A stretch of DNA of 39,673 nt from Falcatimonas sp. MSJ-15. Lineage in GTDB: Bacteria > Bacillota > Clostridia > Lachnospirales > Lachnospiraceae. Below the pieces are notes generated by a model. It was given only the letters and a program-made list of their open reading frames with translations. It was not told the DNA's origin and ran no database searches. The position numbers and the translations under genes are program-made. Location: the NCBI RefSeq assembly GCF_018918265.1, contig NZ_JAHLQC010000024.1, positions 1-39,673 on the forward strand. Direction: 5' to 3'. Positions within the stretch are counted from its first letter, which is position 1. Each line of letters starts with the position of its first letter. Shown one piece after another: positions 23,798 through 31,774 of this stretch.

Positions 23798-25824
23798 TTT
23801 GCCACCTCCAATCGTTCCACTCGTTCAAACTGCTCTGTATTCACCGCAAGATGCTGGAGCATTCCACTGTTGATTTCTTCTGTTTCGGACACATAGGTAT
23901 AATCGCTTATCATGCAGAAAGCGCCGCTGTCATTGACTTCCACCATCGTCACATCGTAATGCGGTGGGAAGTTCTTATCCACCGTAAAGGTTTTGATGAC
24001 TTCCGTAACGGAAAGACGCTCATTCAGCAGATTATAACCAAAAGCCACATCTGCAATCGAAATTCTGCCGATGCACTGTGTAATGGCATTGCGTTTCTGT
24101 GCCGGGAAGATCACCTCAGCTCGGTCAGTAAATCCGTCATGCAAAAATTGTGTCTCTGCAATCGGGATACGGTCGATTGCTTCGGAAATGCTGATACGGC
24201 CATTCCAGTCACCGATACCGGCTACCAATCCCTGACCGCTGATGGTTGCACGAATCTGCATCTCACCAATGCTCATGGTACCACCGCTGATATTCAGCAG
24301 TACGGACAGCGTGTTCTCACTGTTTTCAATGACCTGTGTAATGGGAAGAAACAGCGTCAGAATATGCTTTCCGGCAATGCAGGTTTTCTTGGGATAAAAG
24401 GTCTTGACCTCTTCGTTGTTCATCTTGTAGGTGACAGTCAGCTCAGACTGACCAATCTCCGAAAATGTGAAATCCACTTCCTTAACAGAATCGCTATCAT
24501 CGGTATCATCTGCATCTGTCTTCTCTGCGGGAACTGTCCCATGAATGGTGCGGATCACCTCATCGTTTTTTACTTCAAAGAGAATCTCCGCTAAAAATGT
24601 AGCTGTGGTATCTTCTTTGGAAGTGAAGTTGATTGCCAGCACCTCGGTTTTATTGTTGCCAATGGTGAACGGAGCCGTATTCACAAAGTTGTATACGACA
24701 ATTTTTCCGGCTTCCACCTGGTTCAGCAGACCTGTGATGTTCTTATCGTTTTTGCTTTTTGCCGCCGCCAGCTTTGGATTTTTGCCCACGCATTTCAGAC
24801 TGTGCTTTCCATTTATCTTGTATGTGATACTCGTGATGCAGGACACCTGTGTTTCATCTGCGTGACCACCGGAGAAGCGCAGGATATCCATCGGGTCAAA
24901 GGCTGGATTGCCGATGGTGCTGCTGTCAAAAGGAACATACCGCACTACCGACAGGGCATTGAGAATATTATTCAGCAGTCTGGCTCTTGTAGTTTTCAAA
25001 CCAAACTGTAACAGCGGATTTACTCCAAGATTCATGGTCAGGGCATCGTCCGGGTCAAGTGCATAATACTCTGCTTCTTCCGTCATCATATTTGTGGAAG
25101 ATACCGCAGTGTACCTGGTGACGAAATCCGAATAGCTGCTGTCAAATCGGTGTCGGCTCGGCACTTCTGCCGCAGGTGTGATGCCATATGGAATCAGCTG
25201 CAGCTTGCCTTCCCGGTTGATCTGGCAGACACAGCCAAGTACCTGCGCCACATAGTACAGCAGATCACGATAGCTCTCCATGTCATTGTCCGCATAGATG
25301 CCGAGGGTCTCCTTACCGTTTGGAAAAGCATCGATTTCCGCTTTGCTCTGTGCCAGCTCCACCTTGCACTCGGTACAGGCCATCAGAAGAAAACTGTACG
25401 CTGTGCCGCTGGATGCGTTGAGTTTCAGTTCCTTGTCGAAACGGAGCATATAGTCATAGGCTTTCAGTTCCAGTGTTTTGATATTGCGGTTTGCTTCACT
25501 GACCTCGAAAACACCCATAGGAATTGACTCTACAGAGCCATCTGCCAGCATCAGATGAAACCAGAGCCGGATTTCCGCACCGTCCAAGGTATAACGGTCA
25601 ATATCGGAAAACAGAGTAATTCCCATCTCAGCAGCATATACAGAACCAAGCTCTATCTCAGAGCTACCGCAGCACTGCCGGGTGATGTATCCGCTGCCTT
25701 TGACAATGTCCTGATTGGTAAAATCGTAGGTTTTCTTGTTCTTTGCGGTAATGGTGCCAGACCAGCTGTATTTTCTTGTATTGCTTTCAATCGCCTGCAT
25801 AAAGGCATCCGATACAGGATACAA
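23791..25824 (-). CDS. Prophage tail-tip (Tal/baseplate-hub-like) protein
   Basis: This 677-residue protein is encoded between the Dit-like small gene and the fibre genes, the usual place of the tail-associated lysin or baseplate hub. Early segments (SWSGTITAKNKKTYDFTNQD, YAAEMGITLFSDIDRYTLDGA, VFEVSEANRNIKTLELKAYD) are typical of siphophage tail-tip domains. No peptidase or lysozyme motif was seen. The C-terminal part has two or three similar segments (ISISEAIDRIPI, ISIADVAFGYNL), suggesting small repeats. I chose a TTG start eight bases after GGAGGTG; a TTG six codons earlier would overlap the previous gene. Confidence 0.7.
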   Translation of the reverse strand: MYPVSDAFMQAIESNTRKYSWSGTITAKNKKTYDFTNQDIVKGSGYITRQCCGSSEIELGSVYAAEMGITLFSDIDRYTLDGAEIRLWFHLMLADGSVESIPMGVFEVSEANRNIKTLELKAYDYMLRFDKELKLNASSGTAYSFLLMACTECKVELAQSKAEIDAFPNGKETLGIYADNDMESYRDLLYYVAQVLGCVCQINREGKLQLIPYGITPAAEVPSRHRFDSSYSDFVTRYTAVSSTNMMTEEAEYYALDPDDALTMNLGVNPLLQFGLKTTRARLLNNILNALSVVRYVPFDSSTIGNPAFDPMDILRFSGGHADETQVSCITSITYKINGKHSLKCVGKNPKLAAAKSKNDKNITGLLNQVEAGKIVVYNFVNTAPFTIGNNKTEVLAINFTSKEDTTATFLAEILFEVKNDEVIRTIHGTVPAEKTDADDTDDSDSVKEVDFTFSEIGQSELTVTYKMNNEEVKTFYPKKTCIAGKHILTLFLPITQVIENSENTLSVLLNISGGTMSIGEMQIRATISGQGLVAGIGDWNGRISISEAIDRIPIAETQFLHDGFTDRAEVIFPAQKRNAITQCIGRISIADVAFGYNLLNERLSVTEVIKTFTVDKNFPPHYDVTMVEVNDSGAFCMISDYTYVSETEEINSGMLQHLAVNTEQFERVERLEVAKC

Positions 25825-25838
25825 AATCACCACCTCCG

Positions 25839-26201
25839 TCAAAATTCATTCAGCGTAAAGCTCACCGTCCACAGTCCCTTATAGGAAGTATCCTTTTCCA
25901 GCTTTGCCTTATAGCCGCTGATGTACATTTCTGTCTCTTTCTGTTCCAAGTCCTCAGTGTCGAAATAGAGGACTGTTATCTTCGGCAGTTTGGAATACGC
26001 CGTCAGCTTTTTGAGCCATGCGGGTGACACTGAAAAGGATACTGCAATCTTTACGACACCGCTTCGCACCACATCTCGTTGTGTGGTTCCGGCTTCTGTT
26101 TCTCCGCTGGAATCCGCTTCAACATCGGAAAGATCAATGTCGTAGGAATCCGGCAGAGGAAGGTCAGTGCCGTTGAAATTCAAATATTGCATAAATGCCA
26201 T
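25839..26201 (-). CDS. Small tail protein, DUF6711-like
   Basis: The 120-residue protein begins AFMQYLNFNGTDLPLPDSYD, followed by 'SSGETEAGTTQRDVVRSGVV' and a beta-rich rest ending GLWTVSFTLNEF. It resembles the small proteins (DUF6711 type) found between tape measure and tail-tip genes of Firmicute siphophages, probably a distal-tail-like adaptor. The start follows GGAGG by nine bases. It lies three bases after the tape-measure stop codon and directly before the tail-tip gene. Confidence 0.75.
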   Translation of the reverse strand: MAFMQYLNFNGTDLPLPDSYDIDLSDVEADSSGETEAGTTQRDVVRSGVVKIAVSFSVSPAWLKKLTAYSKLPKITVLYFDTEDLEQKETEMYISGYKAKLEKDTSYKGLWTVSFTLNEF

Positions 26202-26203
26202 CG

Positions 26204-29155
26204 TTACCGACCTCCGCTTCTAAGATTTGCCCTCTGCTGGGCATTGATAATGACCTCATCCAGCATCGTGCCGCCAAGGTACACAGGGATAACAATATCA
26301 CCAGTCTGACCGCCAACCTGCGACAGTCCCTCACGAATTGCCGCCGTAATGCCGGAGAGTGTATCTGCTGTACCTGCGGACACTGCGGCAGTTGCCGTTT
26401 CCATTCTGCCAATCTGCGGATTGATCACCATATCCGCCGCAACACCATCCATTGCCTTTGCTACCAGACCCTTGCTCTGTTCGATGCCTTTGGCAAGTCC
26501 CTGCATAAAGTCCGGCATCCAGCTCTCGTAATCCGTCAGCGGTCCCTCATCCGGCACAGAGAAGTGCAGAACAGAACGAATTTTATTTGCTACACCCGTT
26601 ACCGCATCGGACACTGCACTGATGCAGGACTTGATACCGTTAACGATACCCATAACGAGGTCTTTGCCCCAGTTGAATGCCTGGGACGCCAGTCCCTTTA
26701 CATAGCCGACTGCTTTTTCAAAGCCGGAATGAATCACATTGTAAATCTGACCGATGGTGTTTCCGATGGCGGTTTTTACATTGTTCCAGATGCTTGTGAC
26801 CGTACTTTTGATAGCATTCATCACTGTGGAAACCACAGATTTGATGCTGTTCCATACGGAAGAAACCACGCTTTTGATGGCGTTCAATACCGTTGTCACA
26901 GCAGTCTTGATGGCATTCCATATGGTGCCCACTACATTTTTAATAGCCGTCAGCACTGTAGTAATAACGGTCTGAATAGCAGTCCAAGCTGTCTGGAAAA
27001 TGTTCTTTATTGTTTCCAGAATCGGCGTAAGGAAGGTCACAATGCCGTTCCAAATCTCACTGATTTTCTGTGAAATGGCAGTTAATGCCCGTTCTATCAG
27101 AATTTTAATTGCTTGGAATATTGTCTCGAATAAGTAGCGGAACGCTTCGAGCAATGGCGAAATCGTGTCATAAATGCTCTGCCAGATGGACGTGATTGTG
27201 TTCCAGATCGTGGTCATCACACCGCTGATTGCTTCCCAAGCGGAAGTGAACACGCCCTTGATGCCTTCCCACAGCGTGGTGAAAAAGCCGGAAATTGCGC
27301 CCCAGACCGTCTGCGCCAAAGAGAGGATACTCTCCCATGCTGTAGACAGAAACGAAGTGATCGCATTCCAAGCTGTAATGACCGCCTGTTTGATGCCCTC
27401 CCAAAGGTCAATCCAAAACTGCCGGAATCCTTCGTTTGTATTCCAAAGATAAATAAATGCAGCCACCAATGCGGTAATGGCTGCGATAATGAGGACGATA
27501 GGATTGGCAAGCATTGTAACATTCAGAGCCGCAAATGCTGTTTTTACCGCACTGATGGCACTTGCGATTTTCGGAACGACCGTCATAATCGTACCGACTG
27601 CCGAGATCACCTTTCCGATAACGATAAGAACAGGGCCGATAGCCGCCGCAAGCAGTGCAACCGTTACGACCACCTTCTTTGTGCCTTCGTCCATGCTGTT
27701 CAGCCAGTCCACGAATTTCTGTACCCAGCCGACAATCTGCTTGATTGCAGGCATCAGCAGCTCACCAAAGGAAATGGCAAGACCCTCAAGAGCAGATTTC
27801 AGAATAGTGATCTGCCCCTGCAGGTTATCCAGTTGGGTATCTGCCATCTGCTGTGCGGCTCCGGCACTGTTCGTGATGGAGTTTTGCAGGCTGTCCCAGG
27901 TATCGCCGGTGTTGGCAAGCAGTGCATTGACCGATGCCAAATCTGTCTTGTTGAAAATAGTGGCTATGATATTAGCTTTATCCGCCGATGTCATGCCGTC
28001 CATGCTCTTATTGAGGTCACCGAGGATGTCGTTGAGGGAGCGCATATTGCCGTTGGAATCATAAACGGAAACTCCAAGTGCATCCATCTGCGCCGCCGCT
28101 TTATCGGTAGGATTCTGCAAAGACAGAATCACATTTCGCAGATGTGTACCGCCTTCAGCTCCCTTGATGCCGTTATTGGCAAGGATACCGAGAGCAGTGT
28201 TCAGCTCGGCAGTGCCGCCCTTGATGGACTTTGCTGTTGCACCGATGGTCAGGATACCTTCGCCAAGCTGTGCCACCGAGGTATTGGTGGACGAGGCGGT
28301 CTTTGCCATCTGGTCAACCATCTTTTCGGATTCGCTGACTCCCATACCAAGGGCAGACATAGCATCCGTTACCATATCCGATGCCGAAGCAAGGTCAATG
28401 TCACCTGCGGCGGCAAGGTTTAAGACGGTCGGCAAGGTGTCGCACATCTGTTGGGTGTCGTATCCGGCAAGTGCCAGATAGTTCAGAGCATCTGCACATT
28501 CCTTTGCAGAAAATGCGGTTTCAGATCCCATCTTCTTTGCAAGCTCGGACAGTGTATCCATTGTATTGACCGACTGCCCATTAACTGTAGACATGGAATC
28601 TTTGGTGATTCCCATCGTTGCCTGAACCTGCGACATGGACGATTCAAAGTTTGCCGCTGTAGTGACTGCCGCCGTACCAAGTCCAGTAACCGCCGCAGTT
28701 ACGGGGAGCATCTTCTGCCCGGCAGAAGAAATATTGTCTCCGACCGTTTTTAGCTTTTCACCTGTTGCAGAAATCTTCTGCAATGCAGCAGCAGACTGAT
28801 TTGCCTGTTCCTCCAGTTTTTTGAGGTCTTGTTCGGTTTCGATGATTTCTCGTTGCAGGGCATCATACTGTTCCTGCGAGATGTCACCATTGGCAAGTGC
28901 TGTGTTTGCCTGTTCAGCCGCCGTCTTTAGCGTAGTCAGCTTTTCCTTGGTCTCGGATACAGCATCAGAGAGGAGCTTCTGCTTCTGTGCAAGAAGTTCT
29001 GTGTTGCCGGGATCGAGCTTCAGCAGCTTTTCGACATCCTTCAGCTGTGCCTGGGTATTCTTAATTTCCGAATTGACACCCTTTAAGGCTGTCTGTAGTT
29101 TAGTGGTATCGCCGCCAATTTCAACGGTGATACCTTTGATTCTGCCTGCCGCCAT
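26204..29155 (-). CDS. Phage tail tape measure protein
   Basis: The 983-residue protein sets tail length. The N-terminus begins MAAGRIKGITVEIGGDTTKL followed by a long coiled coil (about 30-130). The TP901-type core comes next with 'AFSAKECADALNYLALAGYD' and 'GEGILTIGATAKSIKGGTAE' (about 215-330). Hydrophobic segments lie at about 500-570. A long repeat region (about 580-820) reads W-x-x-I every 8-20 residues (WNAITSF, WESILSL, WGAISGF, WNTITSI, WNSIKSV), typical of tape measures. Preceded by AGGAGGTG. A hairpin terminator and the tail chaperone genes lie just upstream, as in most siphophages. Confidence 0.95.
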   Translation of the reverse strand: MAAGRIKGITVEIGGDTTKLQTALKGVNSEIKNTQAQLKDVEKLLKLDPGNTELLAQKQKLLSDAVSETKEKLTTLKTAAEQANTALANGDISQEQYDALQREIIETEQDLKKLEEQANQSAAALQKISATGEKLKTVGDNISSAGQKMLPVTAAVTGLGTAAVTTAANFESSMSQVQATMGITKDSMSTVNGQSVNTMDTLSELAKKMGSETAFSAKECADALNYLALAGYDTQQMCDTLPTVLNLAAAGDIDLASASDMVTDAMSALGMGVSESEKMVDQMAKTASSTNTSVAQLGEGILTIGATAKSIKGGTAELNTALGILANNGIKGAEGGTHLRNVILSLQNPTDKAAAQMDALGVSVYDSNGNMRSLNDILGDLNKSMDGMTSADKANIIATIFNKTDLASVNALLANTGDTWDSLQNSITNSAGAAQQMADTQLDNLQGQITILKSALEGLAISFGELLMPAIKQIVGWVQKFVDWLNSMDEGTKKVVVTVALLAAAIGPVLIVIGKVISAVGTIMTVVPKIASAISAVKTAFAALNVTMLANPIVLIIAAITALVAAFIYLWNTNEGFRQFWIDLWEGIKQAVITAWNAITSFLSTAWESILSLAQTVWGAISGFFTTLWEGIKGVFTSAWEAISGVMTTIWNTITSIWQSIYDTISPLLEAFRYLFETIFQAIKILIERALTAISQKISEIWNGIVTFLTPILETIKNIFQTAWTAIQTVITTVLTAIKNVVGTIWNAIKTAVTTVLNAIKSVVSSVWNSIKSVVSTVMNAIKSTVTSIWNNVKTAIGNTIGQIYNVIHSGFEKAVGYVKGLASQAFNWGKDLVMGIVNGIKSCISAVSDAVTGVANKIRSVLHFSVPDEGPLTDYESWMPDFMQGLAKGIEQSKGLVAKAMDGVAADMVINPQIGRMETATAAVSAGTADTLSGITAAIREGLSQVGGQTGDIVIPVYLGGTMLDEVIINAQQRANLRSGGR

Positions 29156-29195
29156 AGCGCACCTCCTCTCTGATAAATGGGCATAAATAAAAATT

Positions 29196-29215
29196 GCCCG
29201 GCATTACTGCCGAGC
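29196..29215 (-). terminator. Intrinsic-terminator-like hairpin before the tape measure gene
   Basis: On the minus strand GCTCGGCA and TGCCGGGC form an eight-pair stem (one G-U) closed by a GTAA tetraloop (GNRA type), then AATTTTTATTT. It begins one base after the stop codon of the chaperone extension and 41 bases before the tape measure start. Confidence 0.8.
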
Positions 29216-29216
29216 G

Positions 29217-29384
29217 TTAAAATGCATCAAAATCCTTCTGCGTGGCCATCTGCGAATAGCCTTTATATTCATCATTTCCGCTTTCTGCGTACATATCGTT
29301 AATCATTCCTATCGTGAGCAAATCGAGGTCACGAATGGAAATACCAAGCTGTACGCAGCGCAGCAGAAATAACGGTGTTGTCAT
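29217..29384 (-). CDS. Tail assembly chaperone extension (T part), expressed by -1 frameshift
   Basis: This 55-codon frame (MTTPLFLLRSVQLGISIRDL at its start, QMATQKDFDAF at its end) is missing from ordinary gene predictions because it is short. Its ATG overlaps the stop codon of the upstream gene as ATGA and lies in the -1 frame. The frame is open back to the slippery site, so a fused product of about 180 residues is expected. This gene order, a 120-140-residue G part plus a short T part before the tape measure, is conserved in siphophages such as lambda (G and GT). The separate start may or may not be used. Confidence 0.82.
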   Translation of the reverse strand: MTTPLFLLRCVQLGISIRDLDLLTIGMINDMYAESGNDEYKGYSQMATQKDFDAF

Positions 29385-29758
29385 TTGGCGGTCAGTTGGG
29401 CGAAGTTTTTTTTAGAAGAAACATCCGTCTGAACATTCAGTCCCCACAGCTCGATGATCTTCGGCAGCACCTGGTAAATGGAAAAGGTGCTGAATTCATC
29501 CAGCCATTCCTCCGGAGAATCCGGGATAGACGGATCTGCGTGCTTTGCCATTACATAGGCGATGTTCTCGAACATTTCCAGAGAAAACATATCCAGTCGA
29601 GAATTTTCCGCATCGCCGTTTCCCACAGCTTTGCCGAGCGCATCCAGGTCTTTGTAAATGTCCCTGTGGAACTTAATGCGGTAAATACGGGGAATCGCCG
29701 CAGATGCCTTAAATGGCACCTGCTTTCCGTCAATTTCAATTTTCTGAATCATACTCAT
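29381..29758 (-). CDS. Tail assembly chaperone (G part)
   Basis: The 125-residue protein (MSMIQKIEIDGKQVPFKASA at its start) lies between the major tail and tape measure genes. It has a helical middle (GDAENSRLDMFSLEMFENIA) and DEFSTFSIYQVLPKIIELW, fitting the G-type tail chaperones that coat the tape measure protein during tail assembly. Near the end the codons AAA AAA AAC give the slippery heptamer A AAA AAC in the zero frame, so a fraction of ribosomes should shift to -1 and make the longer form. The start ATG follows GGAG by seven bases. Confidence 0.85.
   Translation of the reverse strand: MSMIQKIEIDGKQVPFKASAAIPRIYRIKFHRDIYKDLDALGKAVGNGDAENSRLDMFSLEMFENIAYVMAKHADPSIPDSPEEWLDEFSTFSIYQVLPKIIELWGLNVQTDVSSKKNFAQLTAK
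29405..29411 (-). promoter_or_regulatory. -1 programmed frameshift site A AAA AAC
   Basis: The heptamer A AAA AAC lies with codons AAA (29410-29408) and AAC (29407-29405) in the zero frame of the chaperone gene, exactly the canonical X XXY YYZ phase. The run of eight A makes slipping easy. The -1 frame from here has no stop until 29217. I did not find a clear upstream Shine-Dalgarno-like or strong downstream hairpin stimulator. Confidence 0.78.
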
Positions 29759-29762
29759 AGCT

Positions 29763-30392
29763 TTACTCCTTCACTGCTTTTGCGGTGGACTTGGTGCTTT
29801 GTTCAGATACATCCGATGCAGCTTCTGCCGCTGCCGCAGGAAGATACACAGCTTTGTACCAGTCCGCATAAGTCTTTTCTGTGGTATCATCGCCGGTCTT
29901 AGCCTTTACATAGCCGCTTGCAAGCGGAGTGGCCTTGACCGACAGCGTTTCCGTTTGCACCTCGATCTCATCCTCATTGGTCTGGGACTCGATAGACGGA
30001 CGGCTTGCCGCGCAGTTATACAGGACATGACGAATCTTCTTCACATCACCGTCAAACTCGAACAGCAATGCAAAGTTTGCCGTTTCCACATTGGCATTCT
30101 CCACCAGCACATTGTTGGTATCCAGCGTTTCTTTCAGCACATCGGTACGGAAAGACTCCGGAATCATCGCAAGCTCCAAATCGCCTTCATAACCCATGTT
30201 GTTGCTGATGGTGTAATAAGCGTAGCCGTCTGCATAAAAGTTGCTCGGCTCACCGTTTGCATCCAGGGAAAGGGATACCGCACCGGGCATCGGAACAGGT
30301 GTGCCAAAAGACACATCGCCGTTATCACCAATGGTCTGCAAAGCGTAATGCACATTGCAGATATTGAATTTCACCTTATTTTTCTTAGGCAT
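29763..30392 (-). CDS. Major tail protein (phi13-type)
   Basis: The 209-residue protein starts MPKKNKVKFNICNVHYALQ, with conserved-looking segments PMPGAVSLSLDANGEPSNFY and NNMGYEGDLELAMIPESF, typical of the phi13 family of major tail tube proteins. The C-terminal tail (Ala, Glu, Ser and Lys rich) is low complexity. It makes the tail tube as hexameric rings. The GGAGG site lies inside the end of the upstream gene, so the two are coupled. Confidence 0.88.
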   Translation of the reverse strand: MPKKNKVKFNICNVHYALQTIGDNGDVSFGTPVPMPGAVSLSLDANGEPSNFYADGYAYYTISNNMGYEGDLELAMIPESFRTDVLKETLDTNNVLVENANVETANFALLFEFDGDVKKIRHVLYNCAASRPSIESQTNEDEIEVQTETLSVKATPLASGYVKAKTGDDTTEKTYADWYKAVYLPAAAAEAASDVSEQSTKSTAKAVKE

Positions 30393-30393
30393 A

Positions 30394-30714
30394 TCAGTTT
30401 ACCTCCATTTCAAATGTGTACAGGACTTCATATAGCTTCTCCGACTCGATCCACACCTCGGTTTTTTCATAAAAAATGCCATGCTCGTCCAGTGCAGCTT
30501 CGACCTTCTGTTCTGCCGACAAGTCCTTGCAATCGGTATACAGCTCGATATGGATTTCGTTGATTTTGTAATAGACCCTTCCGTCAGCGGAGAAGTTGTC
30601 ACTGTTCGGAATTAGATAACAGATGAACGGCGGATCCGGACTCTCACCCTCTGCAAAATGGTCATACGCAAAGGGCAGTCCAATTTGTTCAAGAATCGCT
30701 GCTATTTTCTCCAT
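30394..30714 (-). CDS. Tail completion/terminator-like protein
   Basis: A 106-residue protein (MEKIAAILEQIGLPFAYDHF at its start). It lies between the gp10-like gene and the major tail gene, the usual place of the tail completion protein of HK97-type siphophages. FAEGESPDPPFICYL and beta-rich INEIHIELYTDCKDL fit the family fold. Likely caps the tail and joins it to the connector. Confidence 0.8.
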   Translation of the reverse strand: MEKIAAILEQIGLPFAYDHFAEGESPDPPFICYLIPNSDNFSADGRVYYKINEIHIELYTDCKDLSAEQKVEAALDEHGIFYEKTEVWIESEKLYEVLYTFEMEVN

Positions 30715-30717
30715 TGC

Positions 30718-31101
30718 TTATCCTCCCAGTGCCTTTTCTACTTCGGACTCCAAGGTCTGCACTGCTTTTTCTTCCGCAGGTGCGATATGTGGTCTTGCGG
30801 CAACACGACCGCCGCCGCGCTTGGCGTGACCATGCTCCAGAAGGTGAGCGATCTGATAGCGGTTTTTGGAATGCACCACCACATCCAGTGAGTTGGAGGT
30901 TTCCTTTACCGTTTTGACCGCCCAGCTTTTTGCATATTGGCCGGTGTCCTTGGGAGCCGTCTGCGAAATCTCATCCTTTACGGATTTTCCAGCTTTCTTT
31001 ACTGCTTTTTTCAGATCATCGGTGGCAAGGTCTGCATATTCCTGTAGGCCTTCCATAATGGCAGATGCCATGCGGTCAATCGGTACTCTGTCTGCTGCCA
31101 T
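30718..31101 (-). CDS. HK97 gp10-like head-tail protein
   Basis: The 127-residue protein starts MAADRVPIDRMASAIMEGL; an upstream start is less likely because GAGGTG lies just before this ATG. Family marks are the Lys-rich helix DDLKKAVKKAGKSVKDEI, SQTAPKDTGQYAKSWAVK and HLLEHGHAKRGGGRVAARPH. HK97 gp10-type proteins sit at the head-tail junction or act in tail assembly. It lies between the head closure gene and the tail completion gene, as in the standard phage order. Confidence 0.9.
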   Translation of the reverse strand: MAADRVPIDRMASAIMEGLQEYADLATDDLKKAVKKAGKSVKDEISQTAPKDTGQYAKSWAVKTVKETSNSLDVVVHSKNRYQIAHLLEHGHAKRGGGRVAARPHIAPAEEKAVQTLESEVEKALGG

Positions 31102-31103
31102 GC

Positions 31104-31436
31104 TCACCACCTCACTTTCTGGCATTTCAGCTTGATGGATTTCTTTTTGAAATTCATGTGGTCAATGCCGAGGATGTTATAGGTACTGCCGTTATAGACC
31201 ACTCTATATTTATCTGAGGTAATCTCCGCAGCGTTCCGACACCAACGGATGGTGAAATCTATCTTGCTGTTGTCCACGATCATTCCGGCATCGGTATCTT
31301 CATTCGGAGATTCGGAACTTACAGTCGCATAGCAGGAATACCAATCTGTCCATGTGTTTTTGTGGTTGCCGATGCTGTCCACGACCACTTCATTTTTCTG
31401 TACGGTAATCCGCACATTTAAAAGAGCCACATTCAT
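31104..31436 (-). CDS. Head closure (head-tail adaptor) protein
   Basis: The 110-residue protein starts MNVALLNVRITVQKNEVVVD, followed by GNHKNTWTDWYSCYATVSSE and YRVVYNGSTYNILGIDHMNF. These segments match the SPP1 gp16/HK97 gp7-like head-tail adaptor group. Its ATG overlaps the connector stop codon by one base (TGATG). AAGGAGG lies seven bases before the start. Closes the connector after packaging and provides the tail attachment site. Confidence 0.85.
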   Translation of the reverse strand: MNVALLNVRITVQKNEVVVDSIGNHKNTWTDWYSCYATVSSESPNEDTDAGMIVDNSKIDFTIRWCRNAAEITSDKYRVVYNGSTYNILGIDHMNFKKKSIKLKCQKVRW

Positions 31437-31708
31437 CAAAATCCCTCCTTGCGGATGCCGAACAGCAGCGAACGGAGCGACAGCGTTAAATCATGATGGT
31501 CTGCGTCCTCCCGATGCTCATACCAATACGCCACCGCATACATAATCGCAATCTTCGCCACAGGCTCTTTGGCAAAGTCCTCTGCCGAGAGCCTTGCCAC
31601 ATCCGCACAGAGCGTTTCTGCCGATTGCAGAGCATTTTCGAGGAAATCATCATCGTCCGGAAAATCCACACGCAGATACTGTTTCATCTCATCCAAAGAT
31701 ACAATCAT
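31436..31708 (-). CDS. Head-tail connector protein (gp6-like)
   Basis: The 90-residue helical protein starts MIVSLDEMKQYLRVDFPDDD, followed by DFLENALQSAETLCADVARL and AVAYWYEHREDADHHDLTLS. This is the standard small connector (phage_gp6-like) that sits under the portal. I use the inner ATG; a GTG four codons upstream is also open. The next gene overlaps its stop codon. Confidence 0.88.
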   Translation of the reverse strand: MIVSLDEMKQYLRVDFPDDDDFLENALQSAETLCADVARLSAEDFAKEPVAKIAIMYAVAYWYEHREDADHHDLTLSLRSLLFGIRKEGF

Positions 31709-31736
31709 ATCTATCACCACCTCGAATAAAAGGATT

Positions 31737-31767
31737 CGGCACAGTCCTGTTGTTCAGAGCTGTGCCG
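31737..31767 (-). terminator. Hairpin between capsid and connector genes
   Basis: CGGCACAG pairs with CTGTGCCG, and an inner CTG/CAG pair closes the loop further. On the minus strand the tail is AATCCTTTTATT, so it is a weaker terminator than the others. It lies eight bases after the capsid stop codon and may limit downstream expression relative to capsid. Confidence 0.65.
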
Positions 31768-31774
31768 TATAAAA

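Noticed and set aside
26195..27073. Plus-strand open frame opposite the tape measure gene
   Set aside because: The repeated W-x-x-I coding on the minus strand creates long antisense frames with His/Cys-rich content; no ribosome binding site.
26750..27400. Repeated DNA units of 20-40 bases that look like a tandem array
   Set aside because: They are the coding of the repeated Trp/Ile helices of the tape measure protein, not a CRISPR or regulatory repeat.
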